This document shows, one piece after another, positions 1 to 12,074 of a stretch of DNA of 46,541 bases. The stretch is from Tubiluchus corallicola. Its lineage: Eukaryota > Priapulida > Priapulimorpha > Priapulimorphida > Tubiluchidae. The notes under the pieces are model-generated. The model ran no database searches and had not been told where the DNA came from. It saw nothing but the letters and a program-made list of their open reading frames with translations. Where the stretch lies: contig JAQGDQ010001334.1 in the NCBI GenBank assembly GCA_030141605.1, positions 1 to 46,541 on the forward strand. The letters run 5' to 3'. A program made the translations under genes and the position numbers. The first letter of the stretch is position 1, and every line of letters starts with the position of its first letter.

Positions 1-1479
1 GCGCAATTGCGATGACGGTAGAACGAGTTTGTACAAGCAAGTCACCCACACAGTTACTAGTAGATTATAGGGGCATTTGTATGTGTTTATATGCACGCTT
101 GCAATTTGTTTGTAATAAATGACTCAATACAACACATAAAGAAAAGTAAATATAACAGGTAAAAATTTAATTATTTACTCAATTAATTAATTAATCGATC
201 AGTCAATTAGCAGGTTAATCATGACCGAGTAAACTTTCGATACCAGACTGAAATTTGGTAGCGCCATGTGGGTGGCCAGCCCCAAATGTGAAGGGAAAAC
301 CACTTTTGGTGAAAAATCTAGTCCTCTATAAGAGCATGTTATTCGATAGCAAACCCCTGAGGGTGTTGTGGATATCCCAATGTCCACATGACGGCACGCT
401 TATCAGGTACAACACAGCGTTCTTCACGTGCAGGCACACTGCTCGATCCGCGGAGTGCTCATCATTACCATTCGGCCCACTGTCCACGGTCTTATGCACA
501 TATCCAGTCAGCGCAGCAAAAAGCGTGGTTGACAAAAAAATCTACAAACAGTTTAGTGACATACTGGCGCGTGACTCCGTCTTGTAGCGGAGCGTCCTTT
601 CTCTCAGCGACTGGTTTTGAGTCAGTTGGTCCATGTGGGGGGACAGCGGGATCCAGATTCCAGCCCTCCTCCGAGAGATGCATGCATTTTCGTGTCGGGT
701 TCGAATTTCAGCAGGGTCTGCAGGTAGCCGTAGTCGTGGACAGTTTTTTTGCACTGAGTTTTTGGACTGAACTGGAAGCATGCAGTTTGTCAAGAGCTTG
801 TCCATGTTTTCGAAAACGTTATAATTTACACACAAAAAATATGACTATCTCAAGCAAAAACCAAGTCTATTCTTTTGTAACCTTTCCTGCATTTTTCACA
901 TAGTTTTATTTTTTCTTTGACTTTTTCACTGGGGCACCAGTTTAGGTGTTGTTGATTTGCACCAGAGTCTAAAAATATTGGAAAAATATTTTTCTCTTAC
1001 TACAAACGTACACAAAATTATTAATCAAAGGCAGAATTTATAGAATTTTTGTGCTGAGCTTTTTCAATAATATTTGCTAAAAGCTTGCATAATGCATTCG
1101 CATTTTCACATCAGGTTTGTCTAATTGCATGTCACGCCAGGTATTAGATTTCACAAGAAAAACTAAATATTTTCTGAAACCTTTCCCATAATAAAAGTCT
1201 TTCAGCTCTAAAAATTCACATAATATTTTTCCGGCTCCTTTAGAAAATTATTTCTTAACTCTTTCCCAGGAGTGTTTTCCCAGATGTTCTCATGCAGTTA
1301 ATTTACACGGGAATCTTAAAAGGCGAGAAAATATTTTTCTTTGCTTCAGAATTCACCGGGCTTTCCGCTTGTATGTATATATATGTATATCTTTCTGCTT
1401 TTCGGGTGTCGCATTACAAAATCATTGTCTCAGTGAAAACTCTGGCATGAAAAACGGTAGGACAGTTCTGAGACGTGCG
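1..1479. other. No recognisable gene; GC-richer patch at about 240-780
   Basis: This is mostly AT-rich sequence with no splice-supported or family-recognisable coding region. Between about 240 and 780 the base composition is clearly less AT-rich than its surroundings, and frames on both strands stay open for 60-170 codons. Overlapping opposite-strand frames of this kind follow from composition and none resembles a known family. The patch may be an old inserted element, but I see no terminal repeats. A GGGTTCGAATTTC string near 697 resembles a tRNA B box but has no partner A box at the right distance. Confidence 0.4.
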
Positions 1480-2330
1480 TGGAAAAACCAAGATTCTAGA
1501 ATGCGCAAAAGCTTGAGGTTTTTATTGAAATAAGTTTTGCGCACAAAATTTTCCTCAAACTTCTAGAGCGCAGAGCTTAAGCAGGCGGAGCAAAACTGCT
1601 GCTGATCAAAGCCGTTACGGTCACGGCTCTGGCTCTGATAGACAACTGACAGTTTCTGGGCGTGAGCACTTGCTGTCAGACTTTCTGGGCGTGTCTTTTT
1701 CTGCTATATTTCCACCTGATAACCCAAGCAAATCATTTGCCTTGTGATATTCGTGTAGCGAGCGTGAAAAACGTGCCAATAGAGGCATCTTTGCAAATTA
1801 GTTTCTGCACGTAATTTCAGCAATTCAGCATCTTCATGTGGAAGTGAAACGTGTCCATTAGTGTTTTATGAATACTTTGTTCTCTTTGAAAATAGAAGTT
1901 TCATTGGTGCGATTTTGTCATAAATTTGAAAATTTTCGGTATCGAGTTTTTGTGTGACGTAAAGTATTTTTATACAGTGATTGTTTGGGCATTGCATTTT
2001 GATCTTTTTTTGTTGTTTTCAAAATAAAGGCTGCGCTGCGTGCAAGTGAAATAACGTGAATTTGTGAGTAACGTATAAGAATCAAGATAGTAAGAGTACG
2101 GCTTCTTTACTATATTCATTCAATAATTATAATATAATAATAATTCATTAACCTTATTTTTCTGTAATCATTATTTGTTGCTTTTATCAAATAAATTAAC
2201 TCCTTTTGTTCGGTTTCATTATGAAACTGCATAATATTAATTGTTTGCTTGTGATTATTCTTAATAAACCTGATGAAGTATTTTCCGATTTGATAAAAGT
2301 TTCTGAAATTCTTAACGTTTAATGTAAATG
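1480..2330 (+). repeat. Dispersed repeat family D, copy 1
   Basis: This segment aligns in direct orientation with about 11060-11900, with many substitutions and indels. Shared landmarks in order are ATGCGCAAAA near the left side, an AGCCGT...ACGGCT short hairpin (1610-1628), TTCTGGGCGTGTCTTTTT, a stretch ending in CATTTGCC, and AT-rich blocks around TTTTCTGTAATCATT and AATTGTTTGC. No open frame is conserved between the two copies, so it is best read as an old non-autonomous interspersed repeat. Its ends are not defined and its class is unknown. Confidence 0.65.
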
Positions 2331-2544
2331 TCTTTATAGTAGGGCAATATAATTTAAAAATTGTTTAATGAAACTGACTAAAAAGATGATAATGATGAAA
2401 ATAAAATGACTATAATCATAAGAAGATATCAAAACGGAAAATACTTCAGGTTACGCATCTTTAGTTTCTTGTAGTGTAGTGCACAGAAAAACATAATTAC
2501 GCAAATTACAATTATTGCAATTATACAATTTTTAAGATTCCTGA

Positions 2545-4963
2545 CAAAATGACTGTTGCTAGCTTATAAGGGCTTCATGTTACCTATCAGAGCATACAAG
2601 ATAGGGATTTTGGTGTCTAAATATAGGTTTTCAAGACCAAGGAATCCATATCTGATGGTTAAATGCACGTATGATTGCACTGCTTTTCAAGATGGCAGCT
2701 AAAATAGTTGCAAATTTTGCACGAAATGATGCAATTGCTTGTTTTACCATAAAAGCCTGAAACATTTCACAATGCAAATACCCTTTTGATTGATTTATTT
2801 TAGATACGAAGCCATTCGAAAATTATCCAATATGGCCACAGCATTCAAAATGGCGGACAAGATGGCTGTTGCCAGCTCATAATGGCTATATATTTTAGTA
2901 ATTGTAAACAGTCTACATGTTTTCTCAACTAACATGCACATACTGTCATATCGTAGCAAAGTTATGTGTAATTGCTGGTATGGCTTCTCGAATGAATATT
3001 TTAGGTACAGTAGGAGATAATGCGTTAGGTATATAACTATTCTCTGGTTAATGTCCTGAACAGGGAAATGCATCCAGTAAGTAGATTTTCATGAAATTGT
3101 GAATGCCATAGGCCATTGAAAAGAACAGGTTCTGTCAGCTCTTATTGGTTGCGTCCAGATTTCAGATTTTGCCAGGAAAGGAAAAAGACAGCCTTCTCTA
3201 CGTGATATGAGCTGAAGCGATAACAAAACCATTTTTACTCTAAAATTATTCCTAGAGCTAAGCTGCTGACTTACAACATGTTTGTGCTTAAATATTGACC
3301 TTCGCTCTGGTATGGCAAAGTCAAAGGTGTATATGTGTTGACTTTGTCATACTAGAACATAACAAAATAGTAAAGCACAAATGTGAGGCAAGTCAACTGC
3401 TTTGCTCTAGGAATAACGCTTAATGACACCAAATTTTTTGTTACGTCTTCAACACTTACCATGTAGCCAGGCTATCTTTTTCCTTTCCTGTCAGAATCTA
3501 AAATCTGATCTCAAGCTGTATCAGCTGGCAAAATTTGATTCTATCCGGGGCCTACGGTGTTCCTAAAAAGTTATATGCCATATGTTTTTTCCTGTTTCAG
3601 ACATTAAGCAGAGAATATCAATTCACCTAACACATTATACCTAAAATACTGTACCTACAATAATCATTCGAGAAGCAGTACCAGCATTCAAACATAACGC
3701 TACTGCACTCCGACAGTACGTGCATGTTAGTTGACAAACCTAGTAGACTTTGTTTACAATTCCTAAAAGATATGACAGTTATGAGCTGACAGCAGCTGTT
3801 TTTTTCGGCCATCTTGAATGTTGTGGCTACGTTCAATAATTTTCCTTTGGCTTCATATCTGAAATTAATCAATCGTTTGGGAATTAGCATTGTGCAAAGT
3901 TTCATGCTTTTAAGGTAAGCAAGCAATTCCATCATTTTGTGCAACACTTGCAGCGATTTTGAAATTGTCTGTAATTGTAGAGGCATCTGAGCGTCAGATA
4001 TGGATTCATGACTTTGATTCCTATATTTAGACACCAAAATCCTTATTGTGTATGATCCGATAGCCAAGGTGTAGGACCCATATAAGCTAGCATATTGTTA
4101 GCCATCTCGAAAACTGCTGTCATATTGGGCGAATTTCGAATGGCTCCATATTAAAATTGATCACCTTAACGAGCTTTAGCACTGTGCAAACAAACGTTCA
4201 ATGCATTTAAAGCAAAGAGAGCATTTTTCGACATTCTGGTGACTACATACCCATTCATTTTCAACGTCCATCTTTTACATACCCTTACTTTTTGACGTCA
4301 TAATTAGGCAACTTGTAGGGCTCAAATTTCGGCATAATTTGGACAAGTTATTCTCTTGACCATCAACTACATGAAAAAATCACAAAACGTTTTCTTACAC
4401 TTTTTATTACGCCAAAATTTTGTTTGGCCATGGCGATTTTTAGCCGCCTGTTCACGATTTATCGAAGTACCAAAGAAATTCTTTGTACTGACAAAAACTA
4501 ATACCTAAACCATGCAAAATAACACTGATGCTATTGTTGTATATATATGATACGAAAAGAGACTCTGCTTTGTAACAACATGGACGAAGCTATACTGTGT
4601 GTTAAGCTGAATTCTAGCTTGAATATTTTGGATGTCACGTTTGGATGTCAGTTGTGCAACAAACATGATTAATTTGGTTAGCATATATCAGAAGCAAAAG
4701 ACTCAATAGCATCAATTCCACAATCTGCATGGTACGAGTGTTAGAACCATGTTATTAATAATTTGAGTTTATTTATTGTTGCGAACTGCATTTGAGTATT
4801 CTCGAAATAGAGGCTCGAAGTCGTCTTTGTAAGACCAACGAAGTTTTTAAGTTACATGCCATAACTGTTGTAATAGTTTCATTGGCCGGACTGCAGGAAT
4901 GGTTGATTTTCCCATATGCAAACATCTAAATGTCATTAGTGAATTATAATTAGCACAAGCCAC
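2545..4963. mobile_element. Foldback element 1 (long inverted repeat), both ends truncated
   Basis: The sequence reads outward from a centre near 3331 as two inverted arms. The stem next to the centre is 3311-3324 against 3338-3351, with a 13-nt loop. The left arm survives for about 0.8 kb (to 2545) and the right arm for about 1.6 kb (to 4963). The right arm is a close direct copy of 6855-8310 and an inverted copy of 5220-6850, so it belongs to the same family as the complete neighbour at 5102-8421. Each arm holds two roughly 300-bp modules with a doublet such as AAAATGGCGG...AAGATGGC (2847-2866; reversed at 3808-3819). There is no transposase frame, so it is presumably non-autonomous. Confidence 0.82.
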
Positions 4964-5101
4964 ACACTTCTTCTCACACATAAGTTGATGTCCTATGAGA
5001 GATTTCAGGGAACTGCTCAGGAATAGTGCTACTCTGGAAGAGAAAAAGAGATCAGAAATAATATAGCTCTTACTTATAACAATATAACTAAATTTTTTAA
5101 G

Positions 5102-8100
5102 CCGAGTGATGAGTTCTCACTTCATGATATGAAATGTTTCTTTTATTGAAAAAGCAGTTTTGCAACTTGTGTAATTGCTAACAATAAAATTATTACCCTA
5201 GTGCTACACTGAGTGGCTTGTGCTAAGTATAATTCACTATTGGTACTTAGATGCTTGCCGATGGGAAAATCAGCCATTCTCTCCTGCAGCCCGGCCAATG
5301 AAACTATTACAACAGTTATGGCATGTAACTTAAAAACTTCATTGGTCTTACAAAGACGATTTTGAGCCTCTATTTCGAGAATACTCGAAGGCAGTGCGAA
5401 AGCAATAAATAAACTCAAGTTATTAATAACATGGTTCTAACACTCGCACCTGGCAGATTATAGAATTCATGCTATTGAGTCTTTTGCTTCTGATATATTC
5501 TAACCAAATGAATCATGTTTGTTGCATAACTGACATCCAAACGTGACATCCAAAATATTCAAGCTAGAATTCAGTTTAACACACAGTATAGCTTCATCCA
5601 TGTGGCTGCAAAAGAGAGTCTCGTTTCATATCATATATATATACAACAATAACATCAATGTTATTTTGCATTGTACAGGTATTAGTTTTTGTCAGTACAA
5701 AGAATTTCTTTGTTGCTTCGATATACTGTGATTAGGTGGCTAAAAGTCGCCATAGACAAACAAAATTTTGGTGTAATAAAAAATTGCAAGAGAAGATTTT
5801 GTGATTTTTTTTCATGTAGTTGATGGTCAAGAGAATAACATATCCGAATTATGCCGAAATTTGAGCTCTACAAGTTGCCTAATTATGACATCAAAAGGTA
5901 AGGGTATGTAAAAGATGGACGTTGAAAATGAAAGGGTATGTAGTCACCAGGATGTCGAAAAATGCTCTCTTTGCTTTAAATGCATTGAACGTTTGCTTGC
6001 ACAGTGCTAAAGTTCGTTAAGGTGATCAATTTTAATATGGAGCCATTCGAAATTCGCCCAATATGACAGCAGTGTTCGAGATGGCTAACAATATGCTAGC
6101 TTATATGGGTCTACATCTTAGCTATTGGAGCATGCAGGATAAGGATTTTGGTGTCTAAATGTAGGAATCAAAGTCATGAATCCATATCTGAAGCTCATAT
6201 GCCTCTACAATTACAGACAATTTCAAAATGGCTGCAAGTGTTGCACAAAATGACAGAATAGCTTGCTTAACCTTGAAAGCATGAAACTTTGCACAACGCC
6301 AATTCCCATCCCGTTTTATTAATTTTAGATATGAAACTAAAGGAAATTATCCAATATTGTCACAGTATTCAAAATGGCGGACAAGATGGCTGTTGGCAGC
6401 TCATAATGGCCATATCTTTAGTAATTGTAAACAGTCTACATGTTTTCTCAACTAACATGCACATACTGTCATATCGTAGCAAAGTTATGTGTAATTGCTG
6501 GTATGGCTTCTCGAATGAATATTTTAGGTACAGTAGGAGATAATGCGTTAGGTATATAACTATTCTCTGGTTAATGTCCGGAACAGGGAAAAGCATCGAG
6601 TACATAGATTTTCGTGAAATTGTGAATGCCATAGGCCATTGGAAAGAACAGGTTCTGTCAGCTCTTACTGGTTGCGTCCAGATTTCAGATTTTGCCAGGA
6701 AAGGAAAAAGACAGCCTTCTCTACGTGATATGAGCTGAAGCGATAACAAAGCAATTTTTACTCTAAAATTATTCCTAGAGCTAAGCTGCTGACTTACGAC
6801 ATGTTTGTGCTTAAATATTGACCTTCGCTCTGGTATGGCAAAGTCAAAGGTGTATATGTGTTGATTTTGTCATACTAGAACATAACAAAATAGTAAAGCA
6901 CAAATGTGAGGCAAGTCAACTGCTTTGCTCTAGGAATAACGCTTAATGACACCAAATTTTTTGTTACGTCTTCAACACTTACCATGTAGCCAGGCTATCT
7001 TTTTCCTTTCCTGTCAGAATCTAAAATCTGATCTCAAGCTGTATCAGCTGGCAAAATTTGATTCTATCTGGGGCCTACGGTGTTCCTAAAAAGTTATATG
7101 CCATATGTTTTTTCCTGTTTCAGACATTAAGCAGAGAATATCAATTCACCTAACACATTATACCTAAAATACTGTACCTAAAATATTCATTCGTGAAGCA
7201 ATACCAGCATTCAAACATAACGTTTCTGCACTCTGACAGTACGTGCATGTTAGTTGACAAACCAAGTAGACTTTGTTTACAATTCCTAAAAGATATGACA
7301 GTTATGAGCTGACAGCAGCTGTTTTTTTCGGCCATCTTGAATGTTGTGGCCACGTTCAATAATTTTCCTTTGGCTTCATATCTAAAATTAATCAATCGGT
7401 TCGGAATTAGCATTGTGCAAAGTTTCATGCTTTTAAGGTAAAGCAAGCAATTCCATCATTTTGTGTAACACTTGCAGCAATTTTGAAATTGTCTGTAATT
7501 GTAGAGGCATATGAGCTTCAGATATGGATTCATGACTTTGATTCCTATATTTAGACACCAAAATCCTTATTGTGTATGATCCGATAGCCAAGATCTAGGA
7601 CCCATATAAGCTAGCATATTGTTAGCCATCTCGAAAACTGCTGTCATATTGGGCGAATTTCGAATGGCTCCATATTAAAATTGATCACCTTAACGAACTT
7701 TAGCACTGTGTAAATAAACGTTCAATGCATTTAAAGCAAAGAGAGCATTTTTTGACATTCTGGTGACTACATACCCATTCATTTTCAACGTCCATCTTTT
7801 ACATACCCTTACTTTTTGACGTCATAATTAGGCAACTTGTTGAGCTCAAATTTTGACACAATTTGGACATGAAATATTACATGCAAAATAACACTGATGC
7901 TATTGCTGTTGATATATGATATAAAAAGAGACTCTCCTTTGTTGCAACGTGGATGAAGCTATTGTGTGTGTTAAACTGAATTCTAGCTTGAATATTTTGG
8001 ATGTCAGTTTTGCAACAAACATGATTCATTTGGTTAGCATATATTAGAAGCAAAAGAGTCGATAGTATCAATTCTATAATCTGCATGGTGCGAGTGTTAG

Positions 8101-8421
8101 AACCATGTTATTAATAACTTGAGTTTATTTATTGTTGCGAACTGCGTTTGAGTATTCTCGAAATAGAGGCTCTTTGTAAGACCAAAAAAGTTTTTAAGTT
8201 ACATGCCATAACTGTTGTAATAGTTTCATTGGCCGGACTGCAGGAATGGTTGATTTTCCCATATGCAAGCATCTAAGTACCAATAGTGAATTATACTTAG
8301 CAAAAGCCACTCAGTGTAGCTCTAGGGTAATAATTTCGTTGTTAGCAATTACACAAGTTGCAAAACTGCTCTTTCAATGAAAGAAACATTTCATATCATG
8401 AAGTGAGAACTCATCACTTGG
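5102..8421. mobile_element. Foldback element 2, complete, about 3.3 kb with long terminal inverted repeats
   Basis: The two ends are inverted copies. The left end begins CCGAGTGATGAGTTCTCAC at 5102. The right end, read on the minus strand from 8421, begins CCAAGTGATGAGTTCTCAC. Homology continues inward to a centre near 6854 (stem 6834-6847 with 6861-6874), giving arms of about 1.75 and 1.57 kb. The right arm lacks about 150 bp (near 7865-7880) present in the left arm. No open frame resembles a transposase. Target-site duplication is unclear: flanks are TTTTAAG on the left and TACAAG on the right. Known foldback and MITE-like DNA transposons share this architecture. Assigning a superfamily would need the autonomous partner. 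Confidence 0.85.
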
Positions 8422-8739
8422 TACAAGAGTACTAGAATCAATTAAAGTGACCTTGGATATCACAAAGCGAATATGTATTGAAGAGATAATTATTATTGTC
8501 TGGAAATCACTATACGAATAAATTAGCACATGCAGCCCTATAACAGTACCCTATAACAGCGTGACTTTACTAATGCTGAGTAACAAAATTAACTTTTAAG
8601 TAATACACGACGGAAATATATTTGTGGATAAAAAATTGCTCTGTTTTCGCGACTCCAGTTCCCAAAACCTTTCGTATGATTTTGCATCCTTGCACCTTTT
8701 ATACATTTTCTGTCTAATTATTGTAAGTATCCAGACAAT

Positions 8740-9950
8740 ATCCAGACATTGCAACACTTTAATGTCTGGAACAGGGAATGCCTGAGATATATAATTTTTC
8801 TTAAATTTTTCATTGTGGCCGCAGAAGAAAAAGATGGTCTACATGTAAGCAAGAGTTAACAGAAATATTTGGTGCCTCTAAGCAATATTCCTAGAGATAA
8901 TATATTCCAGTATTATAAAACCAACACATGCATGAATGTGATTGCTGACAAAGCAGTTAAGGACTTGTGCAATTGTAGATTGTGCAACTTTGGAGGAAAG
9001 CGAACAGGTTGTCCATTAAGCAGAACTGTTAGCACCCAGGGATTGTTCCCTGGCCTAAATATTACTATCATAATGAGTCAGGTTGGAAAGGTTTTGCCGA
9101 ATTAACAAGAAAATCACAATGGATTTTGTATTCCAAAGCATCAAAAAGCATCAGCTTATTAAATGTTGTTGCCAGCAGGCGAAATGGTGCTAAGTCAGCT
9201 GCTTAACGCTGGGAACAATGCTTTGAGAAACAAAATTCCTCTGTTACCTCTTCAGCACTTACCATGTAGACCATCTTTTTCCTCTCGAGGAAAATCTAAA
9301 ATCTGGTCTCAACTAGCTACATAATTTGAAAAAGCAAATCAGTAGTGAAACAATTCGCAAAAATAAGGCCCGTATAAGCCGGCGACAGCCATCTTGTTGG
9401 ACTCCATGCATGCAGTACCTTTATTGGGTAATTCTTAATTGGATTCGTATCTAGCCATCGCATTGTGCAAGCTTTCTTGCTTTTAAACAAATGCGAGCAA
9501 TTCAATTATCTAGTGCAACATTTGAAACAATCTTAGCTGGCATTTTGAAATGCATATTTAAGCACCAGATAATGGATTTATTTAACTTGAAAATCTACAT
9601 CTAAATGTCAAGATATTATCCTCTGTGCACTAAAAGCGAAGATATATCCCTTCTAAGCTGGCAACAGCCATTTTGTCAGCCAACTCGAAAATTGTGGCCA
9701 TGTTGGATGAACTTCATTGAGTCTGTAATCAAAATTAATCACTTTAATGGATTCTAGTACTCTGCATTGTTTCCTACTCTCGAGTCAAATGGACATTTTT
9801 TACAGCTCTGGTAGAATAAATAGCCGTTTCTTTAGTTTATCGTCTAGTTTCACAGTGAATTTCTTCAGTGACGCTCGCATACTGGACAAATTCAGCAAAA
9901 TATGTGTGGAAATAGTACATACATCTTTCATTTGTTCTCGAAAATAATGT
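8740..9950. mobile_element. Foldback family relic 3 (rearranged)
   Basis: The segment at 8757-8900 (AATGTCTGGAACAGGGA..., then a GATGGTCTACATG block) is an inverted match to 9225-9310, and 9310-9950 continues as a right arm of the foldback family. That arm includes reversed GCCATCTT (9388-9395) and GCCATTTT (9667-9674) modules. The part at 8970-9150 matches the central region of the copy at 13060-13225. The left arm lacks its two modules, so the copy is internally deleted. An open frame at 8869-9105 is not preserved in the related copy and is not treated as a gene. Confidence 0.65.
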
Positions 9951-10215
9951 TCTAGTTTAATCTGGTTTATTTCGGTTTAATACTTACAGTCTTCATGCGG
10001 CTAAATTCAAAAGTAAATAATATGACGCCTTTTGAGGGATTAAATAAAAAGAAACAATTGTTCAATGAACGAATATCAGGCAAAATTTGAACAAATTTTA
10101 TACCTGACTTGTCAGACAGTAAACTGGTAGAAAGATTTTACCTTGCGTTGCCTAACTACTGAGTTATTAAGTTATTTGTATCCCACAGGAAATGCCTGGA
10201 CGTCTCCCTCTTTAG

Positions 10216-10500
10216 ACGTCTCGCCAAACCCCGCAAAAAATTTGCATGTAAACCCTTGATGACAAGCCATTGTTCTCACATTCACGACACGAAATTCTTT
10301 GCTAGCCCATCAATGCAATACATTTAGATATAGCTAATAGTTCTTTCAAATGCCTCGTAAATGTGTTATTACAGTTAAATGGCTATTCGCTTTAATCTGC
10401 TAAATACGTTCGTGACACAAGCCATACCACGCTCAACTCCCACATCATACCACACCACACCACTTCTATCACATCACACCTACTACACCACTCCACCATC
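10216..10500 (-). mobile_element. Degenerate Helitron-like 3' end with short CACACC tract
   Basis: On the minus strand a GCAAA...TTTGC hairpin is followed by GGGGTTTGGCGAG. This is the same terminus seen at 20339, 35207, 42807 and 44438, but with CTAG mutated to CGAG. About 220 bp further in lies a short run of ACCACACC-type repeats (10440-10500), as in the longer copies. The copy is old and its other end is not visible. Confidence 0.45.
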
Positions 10501-10694
10501 ACCATCAGGTTGGAGCCTCGAATATTTTATGTGAGGGGTCAGACTAAGATCGTTCATTTTGTAATAATTAAGCAATAGCTGATTTTCGTAAATTGGGTGT
10601 TTTCACACAAATTTGATGTCTAGACTAGGCATGTGACCGCATGTGATGCAACGTAAACAATTGCACTTTGAATGTAAATAATTCAGCAACAATT

Positions 10695-10695
<1 letters not shown>

Positions 10696-10760
<65 letters not shown>

Positions 10761-10784
10761 CATAATAATAATAATAATAATAAC

Positions 10785-10816
<32 letters not shown>

Positions 10817-10872
10817 AAAAATAATAATAGTTATTATTATTATAATGATAATGATAATAATAATAATTAAAA
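10696..10872. repeat. AAT/ATT trinucleotide microsatellite
   Basis: A run of AAT repeats spans about 175 bp with a few interruptions (CAT, CAA). Apparent poly-Asn or poly-Tyr frames here are products of the repeat, not genes. Confidence 0.97.
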
Positions 10873-11059
10873 AATAAGTTTTAGCCCTTATATTGTCAAT
10901 AATAATTACTAGAAAAGGTTGTTTTCTATCGTCGGTGTTCCAATGTTTCTATCATTACTAATCTTAACAAAAGCTGTTTTCTCAAACTAAGTTCTGCCAA
11001 GGAAAACACTATATAGACTGATCTGTAACTTGAGCGGGAAAAACCCACGTTACGTAAAA

Positions 11060-11900
11060 ACAACAATGATCTAGAATATCGCATAATGCGCAAAAACTAG
11101 AGGTTGGTTAAAACTTAAAATTTCATCAATTTAATTTTTTAATATTTCTATTTTTATGTTTAATCGTTTGATAATTTTTGCGCAAAACATTTTTCTGAAA
11201 CGCTTGCGGCACAAGACTTAAGAAGGCGGGACAAAGCCGCTGATCATAGCCGTCACGGTCACGGCTCTTGATCTTACAAAGCCTTGAAGTTTCTGATGGT
11301 GAGCATTTGCCATCAGAGCTTCTGGGCGTGTCTTTTTTCCGCTGAAATGCCATACAACAACCCAAGCCCAACCATTTGCCGTATGATTTCTCTGCAGCAA
11401 GTGCAAATAGTGAAACGTGATTAATGTTTTGCAGAAATTTTGTTCGTTATTTGAATCTTTTAGTGAAATTGAAGTGCCATTGATGTTTGGTGTGATTTTG
11501 TCTTATATTTTCGTTTTTTTCTGGGTATTCTTAAGCATTGTTTGCGCAGTGATTGCTTATGCATTAAATTTTGTTTGTCTTTTGTGATTTCAAATTGATA
11601 GTGGCTGCGTTGCATTTACGTGAAATAATGTGGGCTTGTGCGCCATATTCATGAATAAAAAATATTAAGCGAGCGGTTGCTCCGTTTATGCCTGGCGTAA
11701 GATTATGATAAATTTATTAAATCATTTTTCTGTAATCATTTTTTGCTTTCATTAATAAATTTATTACCTGTTTTCTGTTTCAGTGCGAAACTACATATAC
11801 AAATTGTTTGCGTGCAATTATTCTTATTGCATATACTCTTTGAAGTATTGTCTGATTTGTTTAACGTTTATAAGTTTATTAAAGTAAATATTATTATTAA
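11060..11900 (+). repeat. Dispersed repeat family D, copy 2
   Basis: This is the direct homologue of about 1480-2330. It keeps the AGCCGT...ACGGCT hairpin (11248-11266), the TTCTGGGCGTGTCTTTTT string and the same order of AT-rich blocks. It carries an AT-rich insertion of about 50 bp near 11110-11160 relative to copy 1. No coding frame is shared. Confidence 0.65.
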
Positions 11901-12074
11901 AAAAAATTCTTTACACTATAACTATTAGGATCAATTTGCTGACTTGGCCTGGCAATAAAAATGGCAAGAAATAGCACCGTATTTTTGTGTTTTCCCGTAT
12001 TATTTGGTCCAGGGAGGAACGTATCGAAAATATCCTGAAACTTGAGGCCGCAAAGGGCTTAATTATCAAGTCAG

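Noticed and set aside
697-709. tRNA-like B box GGGTTCGAATTTC
   Set aside because: No A box at the usual distance and no cloverleaf could be drawn, so a tRNA or SINE is not supported.
8869-9105. 78-codon frame inside foldback relic 3
   Set aside because: The homologous stretch of the element at 12075-14335 does not keep the frame, so it is not a conserved transposon protein.
10603-10877. Poly-Tyr and poly-Asn frames
   Set aside because: Products of the AAT microsatellite.
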